DNA of 64,000 nucleotides from UBA1756 sp045222555 (GCA_045222555.1 JBGUYY010000088.1:129200-193199); one strand, 5' to 3'; positions 18,061 through 27,478 are shown, numbered from the stretch's first letter. The notes: generated by a model from the letters alone, not told the origin. A program made the numbers and translations.

Positions 18061-19212
18061 TCAGCACTCCCGTGATTGCCTCGCGAAAGCTACCTGCGCG
18101 CCTTTCTTTTGCTTCACCCAAACATAGTTGGCATTGATTTTCATGAGGCAGATCTCCACCAAAAGCCGTTTGTTGTTGGAGGCTTTATAGTTGAAATCGC
18201 ATTCGCTGGTCATTTCCAATGCTCTCAGCAGCAATTGCTTGTCAGCATTTTGTGCTTGGTCGATGTATTTCTTCTTGATGGTGTCAGCTACCTCCATCAG
18301 CGCCACTGTCCGGCTGTTTTGGGCCATCAGCAGGTTGCGGAAGTGGGAGGCGAGACCGCCGATGAAGTTCTGTCCGTCGAAACCTTTCGCCAAAATCTCA
18401 TCAAACAGCATCAGCGATTGTGTGGAATCCTCGCTGAATAGGGCATCTACCATCTTGAAATAGTTGTCGACATCCAGCACGTTGAGGTTGGTGACTGCCG
18501 CCTCGTAGGTGATGTTGCTGCCCGAGAAGCTCACCAGCTGGTCGAAGATGGAGAGGGCGTCGCGGAGGGCACCGTCGGCCTTGGTGGCCACCACGCGTAG
18601 GGCCTCTTCTTCTGCCTGAACCCCTTCTTTTTCAGCTACATACTGCAGGTGTTTCATGATGTCCGTCTCCTTGATGCGCTTGAAGTCATACACTTGGCAC
18701 CGTGAGAGAATGGTGGGGATGATCTTGTGCTTTTCGGTGGTCGCCATGATGAACTTGGCGTACGCGGGCGGTTCCTCCAAGGTCTTGAGGAAGGCGTTGA
18801 AGGCCGATTGAGACAGCATGTGGACCTCATCGATGATATAGACCTTGTACTTGGCCCCTACGGGAGCGAGTCTTACCTGCTCTACCAGGGCGCGGATGTC
18901 CTCCACCGAGTTGTTGGAGGCCGCGTCGAGCTCATACACGTTGAACGAGGCCGAGGCGTTGAAGGCTTTGCACGACTCGCACTCGTTGCACGGCTCGAAG
19001 TCGGGCGTGGGGTTGTCGCAGTTGAGCGCTTTGGCGAAGATACGCGCGCAGGTGGTTTTTCCCACGCCTCGCGGTCCGCAGAACAGGAAGGTCTGTGCCA
19101 CCTGATGGGTCTTGATGGCGTTTTTCAGCGTCGAGGTGATATGCTCTTGTCCCACCACCGAGTTGAAGGTGGACGGACGGTATTTTCGTGCTGATACGAT
19201 GAAATTATCCAT
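18061..19212 (-). CDS. dnaX: DNA polymerase III gamma part (clamp-loader ATPase)
   Basis: The ATG at 19212 (MDNFIVSARKYRP) starts a 383-residue protein; a longer form from 19281 would overlap pfkA and is rejected. It has the AAA+ clamp-loader fold: Walker A GPRGVGKTT, the zinc-binding cysteines in LNCDNP...CNECESC, Walker B IIDEVH, the SRC motif LSRCQVYDF and domain III ending near RLLVEICLMKI. It loads the sliding clamp with ATP. A TGA stop at 18061-18063 ends this frame just after domain III, while the tau domain continues in the +1 frame. The gene lies 40 bases after pfkA on the same strand. Confidence 0.92.
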   Translation of the reverse strand: MDNFIVSARKYRPSTFNSVVGQEHITSTLKNAIKTHQVAQTFLFCGPRGVGKTTCARIFAKALNCDNPTPDFEPCNECESCKAFNASASFNVYELDAASNNSVEDIRALVEQVRLAPVGAKYKVYIIDEVHMLSQSAFNAFLKTLEEPPAYAKFIMATTEKHKIIPTILSRCQVYDFKRIKETDIMKHLQYVAEKEGVQAEEEALRVVATKADGALRDALSIFDQLVSFSGSNITYEAAVTNLNVLDVDNYFKMVDALFSEDSTQSLMLFDEILAKGFDGQNFIGGLASHFRNLLMAQNSRTVALMEVADTIKKKYIDQAQNADKQLLLRALEMTSECDFNYKASNNKRLLVEICLMKINANYVWVKQKKGAQVAFARQSREC

Positions 19213-19252
19213 ATAGTTTTCTTTTTTTTGTTTTGGATGATGAATGGAGGGG

Positions 19253-20353
19253 TTAGTCGCCGAAGGAGATGCCCACACCACGGGCGGTGCGGACCAAATC
19301 GCTGGTGGCGGGTTTCACGAAGTTGGGCGTTTCGAGGGCCTTTTCGAGTGAGACGTAGGAGATTTTGGGGTGATTGTAAACCACCATGTTACCGTATTTC
19401 TCTTCTTTGATGAGTTCCACGGCCTTCACACCGAATTCGGTGGCCAGCACGCGGTCGTAGGCGATGGGGGTGCCGCCGCGCTGCAGATGTCCCAGCACGG
19501 TCACGCGAATGTCGTGTTCGATGCCGATGGCCTCGAGTTCGGCTTTCAGCTTCTCGCCCACGCCGCCCAGTTTGATGTGGCGGTCGCCGACAGCGGTGGG
19601 AGCCACGCCAGTCACCTTGCCGTCCAGTGATTTCGCGCCTTCTGCGATCACGATGTTGCAGAAGCCGTAGTTGTTCTGGTAGCGCGAGGCGATCTTATTG
19701 GCGATGATACGCGGGTCGTAAGGGATTTCGGGGATGATGCACACTTCGGCGCCGCCAGCGATGGCGGTGTTCAGGGCAATCCAGCCCGCGTCGCGCCCCA
19801 TCACCTCCATGATGAACACGCGGTTGTGGCTCGAAGCGGTGGTTACCAGCTTGTCGAACGCCTCGGTGGCAATCTCCACGGCGGTTTGGAAACCGAAGGT
19901 GAAGTCGGTGCAGGAGAGGTCGTTGTCGATGGTTTTCGGCACGCCCACCACGTTGAAGCCCATCTTGGCCAGTTGCAGGGAGATACGCTGTGAGCCGTCG
20001 CCACCGATGTTGATGATGGCGTCGAAGCCCATCTCGTCGAAACGCTGTTTCATCAGCTGCGAGCGGTCTTCTATCACCCACGAGCCGTCGGGCTGGCGCA
20101 CTGGAAAGTGGAATGGACCGCCTCGGTTGGTGGTCTTGATAATGGTGCCGCCCTGCACATGGATGCCGGCCACGTCGCTTTCAGTCAGCCGGCGGATGTC
20201 CACCGTATCGCGGAGAATGCCGTTGAACGACTCCACACAGCCATATACCTTCATATCAGGCTCTTGCGCCGCCCGTTTCACGATGCCGCGAATCACTGCG
20301 TTGAGTCCTGGGCAGTCGCCGCCGCCGGTGGCTACTAAAATTTTCTTCCCCAT
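19253..20353 (-). CDS. pfkA: 6-phosphofructokinase
   Basis: The 366-residue enzyme phosphorylates fructose 6-phosphate, the committed step of glycolysis. Visible family blocks are ATGGGDCPGLNAVIRG at the N-terminus, IGGDGSQ in the phosphate-donor site, the catalytic GVPKTIDNDL, EVMGRDAGWIAL and LGHLQRGGTP. The Gly in GGDGS, where PPi-dependent enzymes usually have a second Asp, favours ATP as phosphate donor; this is a family rule and not a proof. Length is slightly above the classic 320-residue bacterial type and fits the long clade. It starts 2 bases after the MscS stop codon and precedes dnaX, so the three form an apparent operon. Confidence 0.93.
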   Translation of the reverse strand: MGKKILVATGGGDCPGLNAVIRGIVKRAAQEPDMKVYGCVESFNGILRDTVDIRRLTESDVAGIHVQGGTIIKTTNRGGPFHFPVRQPDGSWVIEDRSQLMKQRFDEMGFDAIINIGGDGSQRISLQLAKMGFNVVGVPKTIDNDLSCTDFTFGFQTAVEIATEAFDKLVTTASSHNRVFIMEVMGRDAGWIALNTAIAGGAEVCIIPEIPYDPRIIANKIASRYQNNYGFCNIVIAEGAKSLDGKVTGVAPTAVGDRHIKLGGVGEKLKAELEAIGIEHDIRVTVLGHLQRGGTPIAYDRVLATEFGVKAVELIKEEKYGNMVVYNHPKISYVSLEKALETPNFVKPATSDLVRTARGVGISFGD

Positions 20354-20355
20354 AG

Positions 20356-21192
20356 TTATTTGTTGTTAATGTGAATCGTCATCTGGTTGAACGGTATCTC
20401 AATGTTATTCTTGCCTAAAGTCTCGTAAGTGTCTTGCTGCAAGGCGGCCAAGATGGTAAGGTAGTCTTCAGATTTCACCCACGCCCGCACCTGCAAATCG
20501 ACAGAGCTGTTGCCCAAAGCTGTCACAATCACGCTGGGTTCGTTGCCTTCGTCCTGCATGATGAGCGGGTATTTTTTCGTCATCTCCACCAGCACTTCGC
20601 GAGCTTTGTTCACATCTTCGCCGTAGGCAATGCCCACATTCACCTCCACACGTCGCTTGCCGCTGCGCGTGTAGTTAGTCACCGTGTTGGTGGCCAATTG
20701 TGTGTTGGGTACAATTACGATTTTATTATCCAAGGTTTTCAAAATGGTATTGAAAATCTGAATCTCCTGAACAGTGCCGGTCAAGCCGCCTTGTTCAATG
20801 AAATCGCCAACTTTAAAAGGCTTCAGTATCAAAATGATAACGCCACCCGCGAAATTCTGTAGCGTGCCCTGCAGCGCCATACCGACCGCCAAACCGGCAG
20901 CACCCAAGATGGCGATGAACGAGGTCATCTGGATGCCCAACATCTCCGCCACTGCAATAATCAACAGGGTTTTCAGTATGATGTCGATGACGGAGTGCAG
21001 GAACGACTGGAGCGACTTGTCGAATTTCTTTTTCTCAAAAATCTTGTGAAGAAATCCCGTAAACCACTTGATCAGTTTCCAGCCAATAAACAAAAAAAGC
21101 AGTGCATAGAGCAGTTTGGGAACGTACTGGAACAGTACCCCCGTGCAGAATTCCTTCAAACCTTCAAACAGTTGTAATCCTTCTTCTTTCAT
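20356..21192 (-). CDS. MscS-family mechanosensitive channel
   Basis: The 278-residue protein has three predicted membrane spans: LLYALLFLFIGWKLI, IILKTLLIIAVAEMLGI and the pore helix ILGAAGLAVGMALQGTLQNFAGG. The last is the Gly/Ala-rich TM3 of the MscS type. The beta domain follows (PFKVGDFIEQGGLTGTVQEI, IVIVPNTQLATNTVTNY), then the C-terminal alpha/beta domain. Such channels open under membrane tension to release solutes on osmotic downshock. Size matches E. coli MscS. It is the first gene of an apparent operon with pfkA and dnaX, and has its own -7 promoter box 55 bases upstream. Confidence 0.92.
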   Translation of the reverse strand: MKEEGLQLFEGLKEFCTGVLFQYVPKLLYALLFLFIGWKLIKWFTGFLHKIFEKKKFDKSLQSFLHSVIDIILKTLLIIAVAEMLGIQMTSFIAILGAAGLAVGMALQGTLQNFAGGVIILILKPFKVGDFIEQGGLTGTVQEIQIFNTILKTLDNKIVIVPNTQLATNTVTNYTRSGKRRVEVNVGIAYGEDVNKAREVLVEMTKKYPLIMQDEGNEPSVIVTALGNSSVDLQVRAWVKSEDYLTILAALQQDTYETLGKNNIEIPFNQMTIHINNK

Positions 21193-21246
21193 TTTCTAAT
21201 TCTAACAGATTGATTATTAATGTTTAATAAAATCTACGAAAGTATG

Positions 21247-21254
21247 CAAAAATA
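21247..21254 (-). promoter_or_regulatory. -7 box for the mscS-pfkA-dnaX operon
   Basis: On the minus strand TATTTTTG followed by CA lies 55 bases upstream of the mscS ATG. It is divergent from the box at 21327. Confidence 0.6.
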
Positions 21255-21326
21255 CACTATTTTTTTGGATTTTCCATGTGAATCCTGATTTTTTATTCGC
21301 AGGGCTCATTTTTCAATAAAAACCCG

Positions 21327-21334
21327 TACATTTG
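21327..21334 (+). promoter_or_regulatory. -7 box for the outer-membrane protein-waaA-priA run
   Basis: TACATTTG followed by CA lies 18 bases before the ATG at 21353 and implies a short leader. Confidence 0.6.
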
Positions 21335-21352
21335 CAGCCGATTTTTTACGAG

Positions 21353-22141
21353 ATGAGAAAGATTGTATTGATTATCGGATTGCTTTTGGCATTCACCCAT
21401 TTTACTGCCTATGCACAAAAGGGCGCCGACATTGAGTTGCGCGCCGGAGAGGTGGATTCCACCACCCACATGATTTGGCTCAGCCCCAGCTTCGCCTACC
21501 AGTGGCCCTTCGGTTCTCTGAAGGAGACTTTCAAGTCGAACATGAACCTGGGAGCAGACCTGACGTACAAGACCAACACGAACTGGACTGTCAGTCTGGA
21601 CTTTAACTACCTTTTCGGTTCCAAACTGCGCAACCAGGCGGCTGTGGTGGGGGCTGACATGCTCACCTCCAATGGCGACCTGATTGATGGTAACGGCCTG
21701 AAAGCCACCATCTATTTCGAGGGACGCTACTGGAATATCAGTGCTGGTGTGGGAAAAATTATTCCTGTGAGCCGTTGGCGTAATTCGGGTATCTGGCTGA
21801 AAATCAATGCTGGGTATTTCGAACACAAAATCCGCATCAACGACCCCGACGACCAGATTCCACAGCTCGCTGGCGACTATCGCAAATGCTACGACCAACG
21901 CTGTAACGGCTTCTGCCTCACACAGTTCGTCGGTTATCTTTTCATGCAGAAGAGACGTGTATGTAGCTTCTATGCTGGTTTCGAGGTGTCGGAAATCTGG
22001 AGCAAAAGCAGCCGCGACTTCAATATTGTGTTGGGAGGAAAAGACGAGACCAAGAAGTTCAGCGTGCTCCTCGGTCCTAAAATCGGATGGGTGGTGCCGC
22101 TGTACGAAAAACGCAAAATCCATACGCTCTACCGGTATTAG
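21353..22141 (+). CDS. Uncharacterised outer-membrane beta-barrel-like protein
   Basis: The ATG at 21353 gives 262 residues beginning with a signal peptide (MRKIVLIIGLLLAFTHFTAYAQ). The mature part alternates hydrophobic and polar residues and has recurrent aromatic-rich strands (WLSPSFAYQWPFGS, WTVSLDFNYLFGSKL, YWNISAGVGKIIPV, WLKINAGYFEHKI), typical of an eight- to ten-stranded outer-membrane barrel. No enzyme family is recognised. It is followed after 8 bases by waaA, an LPS-core enzyme, so an envelope role is consistent. Whether it takes part in LPS biology is not shown. Confidence 0.65.
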   Translation: MRKIVLIIGLLLAFTHFTAYAQKGADIELRAGEVDSTTHMIWLSPSFAYQWPFGSLKETFKSNMNLGADLTYKTNTNWTVSLDFNYLFGSKLRNQAAVVGADMLTSNGDLIDGNGLKATIYFEGRYWNISAGVGKIIPVSRWRNSGIWLKINAGYFEHKIRINDPDDQIPQLAGDYRKCYDQRCNGFCLTQFVGYLFMQKRRVCSFYAGFEVSEIWSKSSRDFNIVLGGKDETKKFSVLLGPKIGWVVPLYEKRKIHTLYRY

Positions 22142-22149
22142 CCATTCCC

Positions 22150-23379
22150 ATGAGACTCCTCTACACTATCTCCATTCATTTGTACAATGCTGGCATTGCG
22201 ATTGCGGCGCTTTTCAACGAAAAAGCCCGCCTGCTGTATCGCGGCCGCAAGGCCACTTTCCCCCTGCTGGCAGAAAAGTGTGCGGGAAAGTCGATCATCT
22301 GGCTGCATGCCGCTTCTTTGGGTGAGTATGAGCAGGGTAAACCATTGATACAGAAATTGAAACAACGTTATCCGAACGCTACTTTTCTCGTTACTTTCTT
22401 TTCCCCTTCCGGTTATGAGGTCAAGAAAACCGACCCTGATATCGACATTGCTTGTTATTTGCCCGCCGATACGCCCCGTAATGTGCGGCATTTCTTGGAC
22501 ATTGTTCGTCCTCAGGCCGCCTTTTTTGTGAAGTATGAGTATTGGTATAATTTTATGAAAGGATTGAAAGACAGAAAGATACCTTTTTACTATCTTTCCG
22601 CCATCTTTCGCCCCTCTCAGTATTTCTTCAAGCCTTACGGCCGTTGGTTCGCTCGTCAACTTCAAAGCTGTACCCGCTTTTTTGTTCAAAATGAAAAGTC
22701 TTGTCAGCTATTGAAAGAAATTGGAATAGAGAAAGTTACTATTACAGGCGATACCCGTTTCGACCGTGTTTATGCCATTTCTCAGCAGAATGAGGCGTTG
22801 GATTTTATGGAGGAGTTCAAAGGCAACTCCAAGCTGCTGGTAGTGGGCAGCAGCTGGCAGCCCGATGAAACGGTGGTGCACCAAATACTCGCTGAAATCA
22901 AAAATGACTATAAGATTGTTTTTGCTCCGCATGTCATTAGTAAAGAACATGTTAACGCTATAAAATCGCAATTTTCTTCAGAAAAAATCATCTGTTTTTC
23001 GGAGAGAACAGGCCAAAATTTGGCAGAGTATAACCTTTTTATCATTGACACCATCGGTTTGTTGAGCCGTATCTACAAGTATGCGGATGTGGCGATGGTG
23101 GGCGGAGGTTTTGAGACGGGCTTGCACAACACGTTGGAGGCGGCTGTGTTTGGCATTCCAGTGTTTTTCGGTCCGAAGTATGCGAAATTCAACGAAGCGA
23201 TTGAGTTGGTGCGTCGTGAAGGTGGCTTTTCTGTGCAGAATGCGGAGGAGATGCGCCAGATTATGGCAAGATTCAAGGCCGAGCCAGATTTCTACCAGAA
23301 GACCTGCCGTATCTGTTCTGATTTTGTGAAGGAGAACCTTGGCGCATGTGACAAGATTCTTGCAGAGGTCAATATCTAA
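22150..23379 (+). CDS. waaA: 3-deoxy-D-manno-octulosonic acid (Kdo) transferase
   Basis: The ATG at 22150 gives a 409-residue protein (MRLLYTISIHLYNAG); an upstream in-frame extension overlapping the previous gene is rejected. It has an N-terminal membrane-associated segment, the catalytic base region IIWLHAASLGEYEQ, ATFLVTFFSPSGYEV, the glycan-acceptor block YEYWYNFMKGL and the CMP-Kdo-binding C-terminal half with VGSSWQPDE, FAPHVIS and VGGGFETGLHNTLEAAVFG. It transfers Kdo from CMP-Kdo to lipid A precursor at the inner membrane, so the organism makes LPS. It is followed by priA after 9 bases. Confidence 0.93.
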   Translation: MRLLYTISIHLYNAGIAIAALFNEKARLLYRGRKATFPLLAEKCAGKSIIWLHAASLGEYEQGKPLIQKLKQRYPNATFLVTFFSPSGYEVKKTDPDIDIACYLPADTPRNVRHFLDIVRPQAAFFVKYEYWYNFMKGLKDRKIPFYYLSAIFRPSQYFFKPYGRWFARQLQSCTRFFVQNEKSCQLLKEIGIEKVTITGDTRFDRVYAISQQNEALDFMEEFKGNSKLLVVGSSWQPDETVVHQILAEIKNDYKIVFAPHVISKEHVNAIKSQFSSEKIICFSERTGQNLAEYNLFIIDTIGLLSRIYKYADVAMVGGGFETGLHNTLEAAVFGIPVFFGPKYAKFNEAIELVRREGGFSVQNAEEMRQIMARFKAEPDFYQKTCRICSDFVKENLGACDKILAEVNI

Positions 23380-23388
23380 ACCATCGCC

Positions 23389-25887
23389 ATGGATACTTTT
23401 TTTGCTGACATTCTTCTATCCCTTCCCCTCAAAGGCACGTTTACTTATCGGATTCCGCAGGCGCTGATCGGGCAGGTGAGATTCGGTATTCGTGTGGTGG
23501 TTCCTTTTGGCACCAAAAAACTCTACTCGGGATTGGTGCTGAAGGTGCATCAAACTGTTCCACAGACGGTTAACATCAAGTATATTTTGGATGTGATTGA
23601 TGAACTGCCGGTGATTTCCGAGCCGCAGTTGCAGCTGTGGCAATGGATGGCCGACTACTATCTTTGTACGTTGGGTGAGGTGATGGCTTGTGCGTTGCCT
23701 TCGGCATTGAAACTGGCGGGGGAGACGAATGTTCAGCTGCATCCCGACTTCGACGGGGACCTCTCGGAGCTTAACGAGCGGGAGGTGAGCATCGTGGAAG
23801 CGGTAGCCCACCATCAGATGACGACCATCAGCGAGCTGTCGAAATCGTTGCAACTTCCGAAAATCCATCCCTACATTAAGTCGCTGGTGGAAAAGCAGGT
23901 CATTCGCACCGACGAAGAGATCCGCGATCCCTACCGGCCCAAACGCGAGACATATATTGCTTTAGCTGAGCCTTACGCTCATGATGAAGAGAAACTCTAT
24001 GCCCTGTTGAATGAGTTGGAGGCCTCGAAGAGGATGGCCAAACAGGCGGAGGTGCTGCTTGTTTTCTTGAGCATTCTGCAAAAAAATGGCATATTCAATG
24101 ATTTTTCTAAGAGTATTATAAAAAAGGAATTAACGGAAAATCAAAGAGTTTCGCCTTCTTCTTTACAAAAATTAATTGAGAAGAAAGTGCTAGAAGAAAA
24201 GCATGTTGTCATCAGCCGGTTGGAGACGTTTGATGCGCAGGAGACTGCGGAGAGCATCCAGCTTTCGGAGGCGCAGGGTGCGGCATTGGAGCAGATCAAG
24301 CAGCAATTTGGCACTTTCCAGAGTGTTTTGCTGCATGGTGTGACGGGGAGTGGCAAGACGGAAATGTACATCAAGTTGATTGATGAGGTGTTGAAAAGCG
24401 GGAAGCAGGTGTTGTATCTGTTGCCTGAGATTGCACTCACATCTCAGATTATCAATCGTTTGCGAAAATATTTTGGAGATAAAGTCGGGGTGTATCACTC
24501 CCGTTTCAACGAGTATGAGCGGGTGGAGATTTGGGATCGGGTGTTGAACAGCGACAAGGCTTTGGAAGGGAAGTATCAGTTGGTGTTAGGGGCACGATCG
24601 GCATTGTTATTGCCTTTCAGTAACTTAGGACTTGTGGTGGTGGATGAGGAGCACGACCAGTCGTACAAGCAGTTGGATCCTGCTCCGCGCTATCATGCCC
24701 GCGACTGTGCCATCATGCTGGCGCAGCTGCACCATGCGAAAGTGTTGTTGGGAACGGCCACGCCTTCGTTGGAGACTTTTTACAATGTACAGCAGAAGAA
24801 ATTTGGCTATGTGCCTTTGATGAAACGTTTTGCGAAGAGTGTGCTTCCTGAGGTGTGGGTGGTGAATATGGCGGAAAGTGTGCGTCAGCGCAAAGTGACG
24901 GGCATTTTTTCACAATTTTTAATAGATAAAATTGCGGCGGCGTTGGAGCGGAAGGAGCAAGTTATTCTGTTCCAGAATCGACGGGGCTACTCGTTGCGGA
25001 TGATTTGCAACACCTGCCAGACTTCACCCACCTGCAGGTATTGTGATGTGACGCTTACTTACCACAAACGCAGCAACTTACTGAAATGTCACTATTGCGG
25101 TTACGCCATCGATGTACCCCAAGAGTGTCCCACCTGCCATAGCACTGATATTGAGATGCGGGGGTTCGGCACCGAAAAAATCGAGGATGAGTTGGCGGAG
25201 ATTTTCCCCAATGCGGTTATCCAGCGCATGGATATGGACACCACCCGTTCGAAAAACAGTCACCAGAAGATTATTTCCGACTTTGAGCAGCATAAAACCG
25301 ATATTTTGATTGGTACACAGATGGTTACAAAGGGGTTGGATTTCGACAGAGTGTCGGTGGTGGGGGTGCTGAGTGCGGACAACCTCATCAGTTTCCCCGA
25401 CTTTCGGGCTTTTGAGCGCGCCTTTCAGATCATGTCGCAGGTAAGTGGTCGTGCGGGACGCAAGGAGGTGCCGGGCACGGTGGTTATTCAGAGTTACCAG
25501 CCCGATCATCCTGCCCTCAAATATGTGGTCAGCAATGATTTCGCTTCGATGTATCGTTCGCAGATTGCGGAGCGCAAGCAGTTCTTCTATCCCCCCATTT
25601 GTCGTCTGATCAAAATCACGCTCAAGCATACGGACGAGACTCTTCTCAACGAGGCATCGTTGGTGCTGGCGCAGAGTCTGCGCAACGAATTCCAGAATGG
25701 GGTGTTAGGTCCTGAATTTCCGTTGGTTTCAAAAATACAATTGCAGTTTTTGAAAGATATTTGGATAAAGTTCCCGAAAGACCATCAGTTGAATGCCAGA
25801 AAGTTGCGGTTGGATGAGCTGATCCAGCAGTTCCGTGCACAGACGAAATATAAGGCGGTGCGAGTGGTGGTGAATGTGGATGCGTAG
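23389..25887 (+). CDS. priA: Primosomal protein N' (replication restart helicase PriA)
   Basis: The 832-residue helicase reloads the replisome at collapsed forks. Its N-terminal DNA-binding domain (LPLKGTFTYRIP, VVVPFGTKKLYSG) is followed by the superfamily 2 helicase core with Walker A VTGSGKTEMY (residues ~316-325), the DEEHD box, and the GTATPSLE motif. A zinc-binding insertion carries eight cysteines in four pairs from CNTCQ to CPTCH. SGRAGRKEVPG is helicase motif VI. All expected domains are intact and the length is normal for the phylum. It follows waaA closely on the same strand. Confidence 0.96.
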   Translation: MDTFFADILLSLPLKGTFTYRIPQALIGQVRFGIRVVVPFGTKKLYSGLVLKVHQTVPQTVNIKYILDVIDELPVISEPQLQLWQWMADYYLCTLGEVMACALPSALKLAGETNVQLHPDFDGDLSELNEREVSIVEAVAHHQMTTISELSKSLQLPKIHPYIKSLVEKQVIRTDEEIRDPYRPKRETYIALAEPYAHDEEKLYALLNELEASKRMAKQAEVLLVFLSILQKNGIFNDFSKSIIKKELTENQRVSPSSLQKLIEKKVLEEKHVVISRLETFDAQETAESIQLSEAQGAALEQIKQQFGTFQSVLLHGVTGSGKTEMYIKLIDEVLKSGKQVLYLLPEIALTSQIINRLRKYFGDKVGVYHSRFNEYERVEIWDRVLNSDKALEGKYQLVLGARSALLLPFSNLGLVVVDEEHDQSYKQLDPAPRYHARDCAIMLAQLHHAKVLLGTATPSLETFYNVQQKKFGYVPLMKRFAKSVLPEVWVVNMAESVRQRKVTGIFSQFLIDKIAAALERKEQVILFQNRRGYSLRMICNTCQTSPTCRYCDVTLTYHKRSNLLKCHYCGYAIDVPQECPTCHSTDIEMRGFGTEKIEDELAEIFPNAVIQRMDMDTTRSKNSHQKIISDFEQHKTDILIGTQMVTKGLDFDRVSVVGVLSADNLISFPDFRAFERAFQIMSQVSGRAGRKEVPGTVVIQSYQPDHPALKYVVSNDFASMYRSQIAERKQFFYPPICRLIKITLKHTDETLLNEASLVLAQSLRNEFQNGVLGPEFPLVSKIQLQFLKDIWIKFPKDHQLNARKLRLDELIQQFRAQTKYKAVRVVVNVDA

Positions 25888-25909
25888 GCGAGGATTCAGA
25901 AAAAAGATG

Positions 25910-25917
25910 TATTTTTG
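25910..25917 (+). promoter_or_regulatory. -7 box for the LD-carboxypeptidase gene
   Basis: TATTTTTG followed by CAT lies 21 bases before the ATG at 25939. Confidence 0.6.
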
Positions 25918-25938
25918 CATTCCCAAAATACTCCAACC

Positions 25939-26850
25939 ATGACCTTTCCTCCTTATCTGCATCCCGGAGATTGCATCGGCATTGTGGCTCCTGCCCGTAA
26001 GATTTCCCCCAATGAGGTAAAACCGGCTATCGATTTTCTTGAAACCCAGGGCTTTCGAGTGGCTGTCGGTAAGAATCTTTTCAACAAGCATTTCCAGTTT
26101 GCGGGTACCGATGAGGAGCGCACTGCTGATTTTCAGGCTTTTATGGATGATCCTGACATCAAGGCGATTTGGTGTGCGCGTGGCGGTTACGGCTCGGTGC
26201 GCATCATCGACCGGCTTGATTTCACAAATTTTATGAATCATCCCAAATGGGTTTGTGGCTACAGCGATATTACCGTTTTTCATTCTCACCTCCACCAGCT
26301 GGGTGTGGCTACGCTTCATTGCACAATGCCAGTTAAAATCAATAAGGAGGATTTGGATAATATGAATAATCGCACGATGATTCAGGCACTTACGGGTGGC
26401 GTTTTGGCTTATACTATGCCAAATTTTGGCATGAATAGAGCAGGAACAGCGGTGGGAGAGCTGGTTGGCGGGAATTTGTCGATCCTCTATTCTTTGTTGG
26501 GGTCGGCTTCTGATGTGGACACGACGGGAAAGATTTTATTCATTGAGGATTTGGACGAGCATCTGTACCATGTGGATCGGATGATGCAGGCGTTGAAACG
26601 TGCGGGTAAGCTTGCGGGGTTAGCTGGTTTGGTGGTGGGTACGATGGAGGACATGCACAATCTTGACCCGAACAATCCGTTTGGACAGACTGCTGAGGAG
26701 ATTGTGGCGGCTTGTTGTGCAGAGTATGGTTATCCCGTTTGCTACCAATTTCCGACGGGGCATGGGGAGCACAATGTTGCATTAAAGATGGGTGCGAAAG
26801 TCACATTGTCGGTCACGCCCGGAGGGGGAACTTTGATTTTTAACGAATAA
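25939..26850 (+). CDS. LD-carboxypeptidase (peptidase family S66)
   Basis: The ATG at 25939 gives 303 residues; the TTG at 25915 lies inside the promoter box and is rejected. The enzyme releases the terminal D-Ala from murein tetrapeptides during peptidoglycan recycling. S66 signatures are the N-terminal PGDCIGIVAPARKISP, RGGYGSVRIIDRLDF, the nucleophile Ser in CGYSDIT (Ser109), the acidic residue in LFIEDLDEH and the His in PTGHGEHN. There is no signal peptide, so it acts in the cytoplasm. The PlsC-like gene follows after 20 bases and is probably cotranscribed. Confidence 0.9.
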   Translation: MTFPPYLHPGDCIGIVAPARKISPNEVKPAIDFLETQGFRVAVGKNLFNKHFQFAGTDEERTADFQAFMDDPDIKAIWCARGGYGSVRIIDRLDFTNFMNHPKWVCGYSDITVFHSHLHQLGVATLHCTMPVKINKEDLDNMNNRTMIQALTGGVLAYTMPNFGMNRAGTAVGELVGGNLSILYSLLGSASDVDTTGKILFIEDLDEHLYHVDRMMQALKRAGKLAGLAGLVVGTMEDMHNLDPNNPFGQTAEEIVAACCAEYGYPVCYQFPTGHGEHNVALKMGAKVTLSVTPGGGTLIFNE

Positions 26851-26870
26851 TAACACTCAAACATAGTCTT

Positions 26871-27467
26871 ATGAGAAGGTTTAATGCTTTTGTCCTCAAA
26901 TTATTAGGTTATAAGATTGATTGTGTCAACATTCCACCGGAGATTGAAAAGTGTGTATTGTTGTTCGCGCCGCATACGAGTTATTATGATTTTTTAATTG
27001 GCACGATGGCCATCAATGTGATGGGTTTCAAGGCGTCGTTGCTCATCAAGAAGGAGGCTTTTTTCTGGCCGTTGGGTCCGATTTTGCGCAAGTGTGGTGG
27101 TATTCCGATCGACCGTGCCAATGTGAAGAAATTTCCAGTTTTTGCAGCGGAGTATATCAAGAAGCAGGACAAGATTGCGTTTTTGATTTCCCCTGAAGGC
27201 ACCCGCAAGCTGAATCCCAACTGGAAGCGAGGTTTCTATTTCATTGCGCAGGAGGCTGGTGTGCCGATAGTACCCGGTTATTTGGATTTCCGTACGAAGC
27301 GGGGTGGCGTGCTGCCTACCTTCTTTCCCACAGGTGATTACGAGAAGGATTTGGCTGAGTTGGAGAAAAACTACTACGGGATGCACGGCTTCCGTAAAGG
27401 CAAGTTCAATCTGGAGGACAAGCCGTATGCCTTCCCTGAATGGCTGGAGGAGGGGAAGAAGAAATAA
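26871..27467 (+). CDS. PlsC-like acyltransferase
   Basis: This 198-residue protein has the lysophosphatidic-acid-acyltransferase motifs: the catalytic HTSYYD (His-x4-Asp, residues ~35-40), the acceptor-binding GGIPIDR and SPEGTRKLNPNWKRGFY, and the distal VPIVPGYLD. It probably acylates a lysophospholipid or an amino-lipid precursor at the inner membrane; the acceptor is not determined. It is distinct from the longer acyltransferase at 6916. The gene follows the LD-carboxypeptidase and converges with the amidase gene. Confidence 0.85.
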   Translation: MRRFNAFVLKLLGYKIDCVNIPPEIEKCVLLFAPHTSYYDFLIGTMAINVMGFKASLLIKKEAFFWPLGPILRKCGGIPIDRANVKKFPVFAAEYIKKQDKIAFLISPEGTRKLNPNWKRGFYFIAQEAGVPIVPGYLDFRTKRGGVLPTFFPTGDYEKDLAELEKNYYGMHGFRKGKFNLEDKPYAFPEWLEEGKKK

Positions 27468-27478
27468 AGCCCTCACTT

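Noticed and set aside
18024..18089. -1 programmed frameshift of the E. coli type in dnaX
   Set aside because: The -1 frame closes before reaching the tau reading frame and no A-AAA-AAG-type slippery heptamer lies in the overlap; only a +1 shift joins the two parts.
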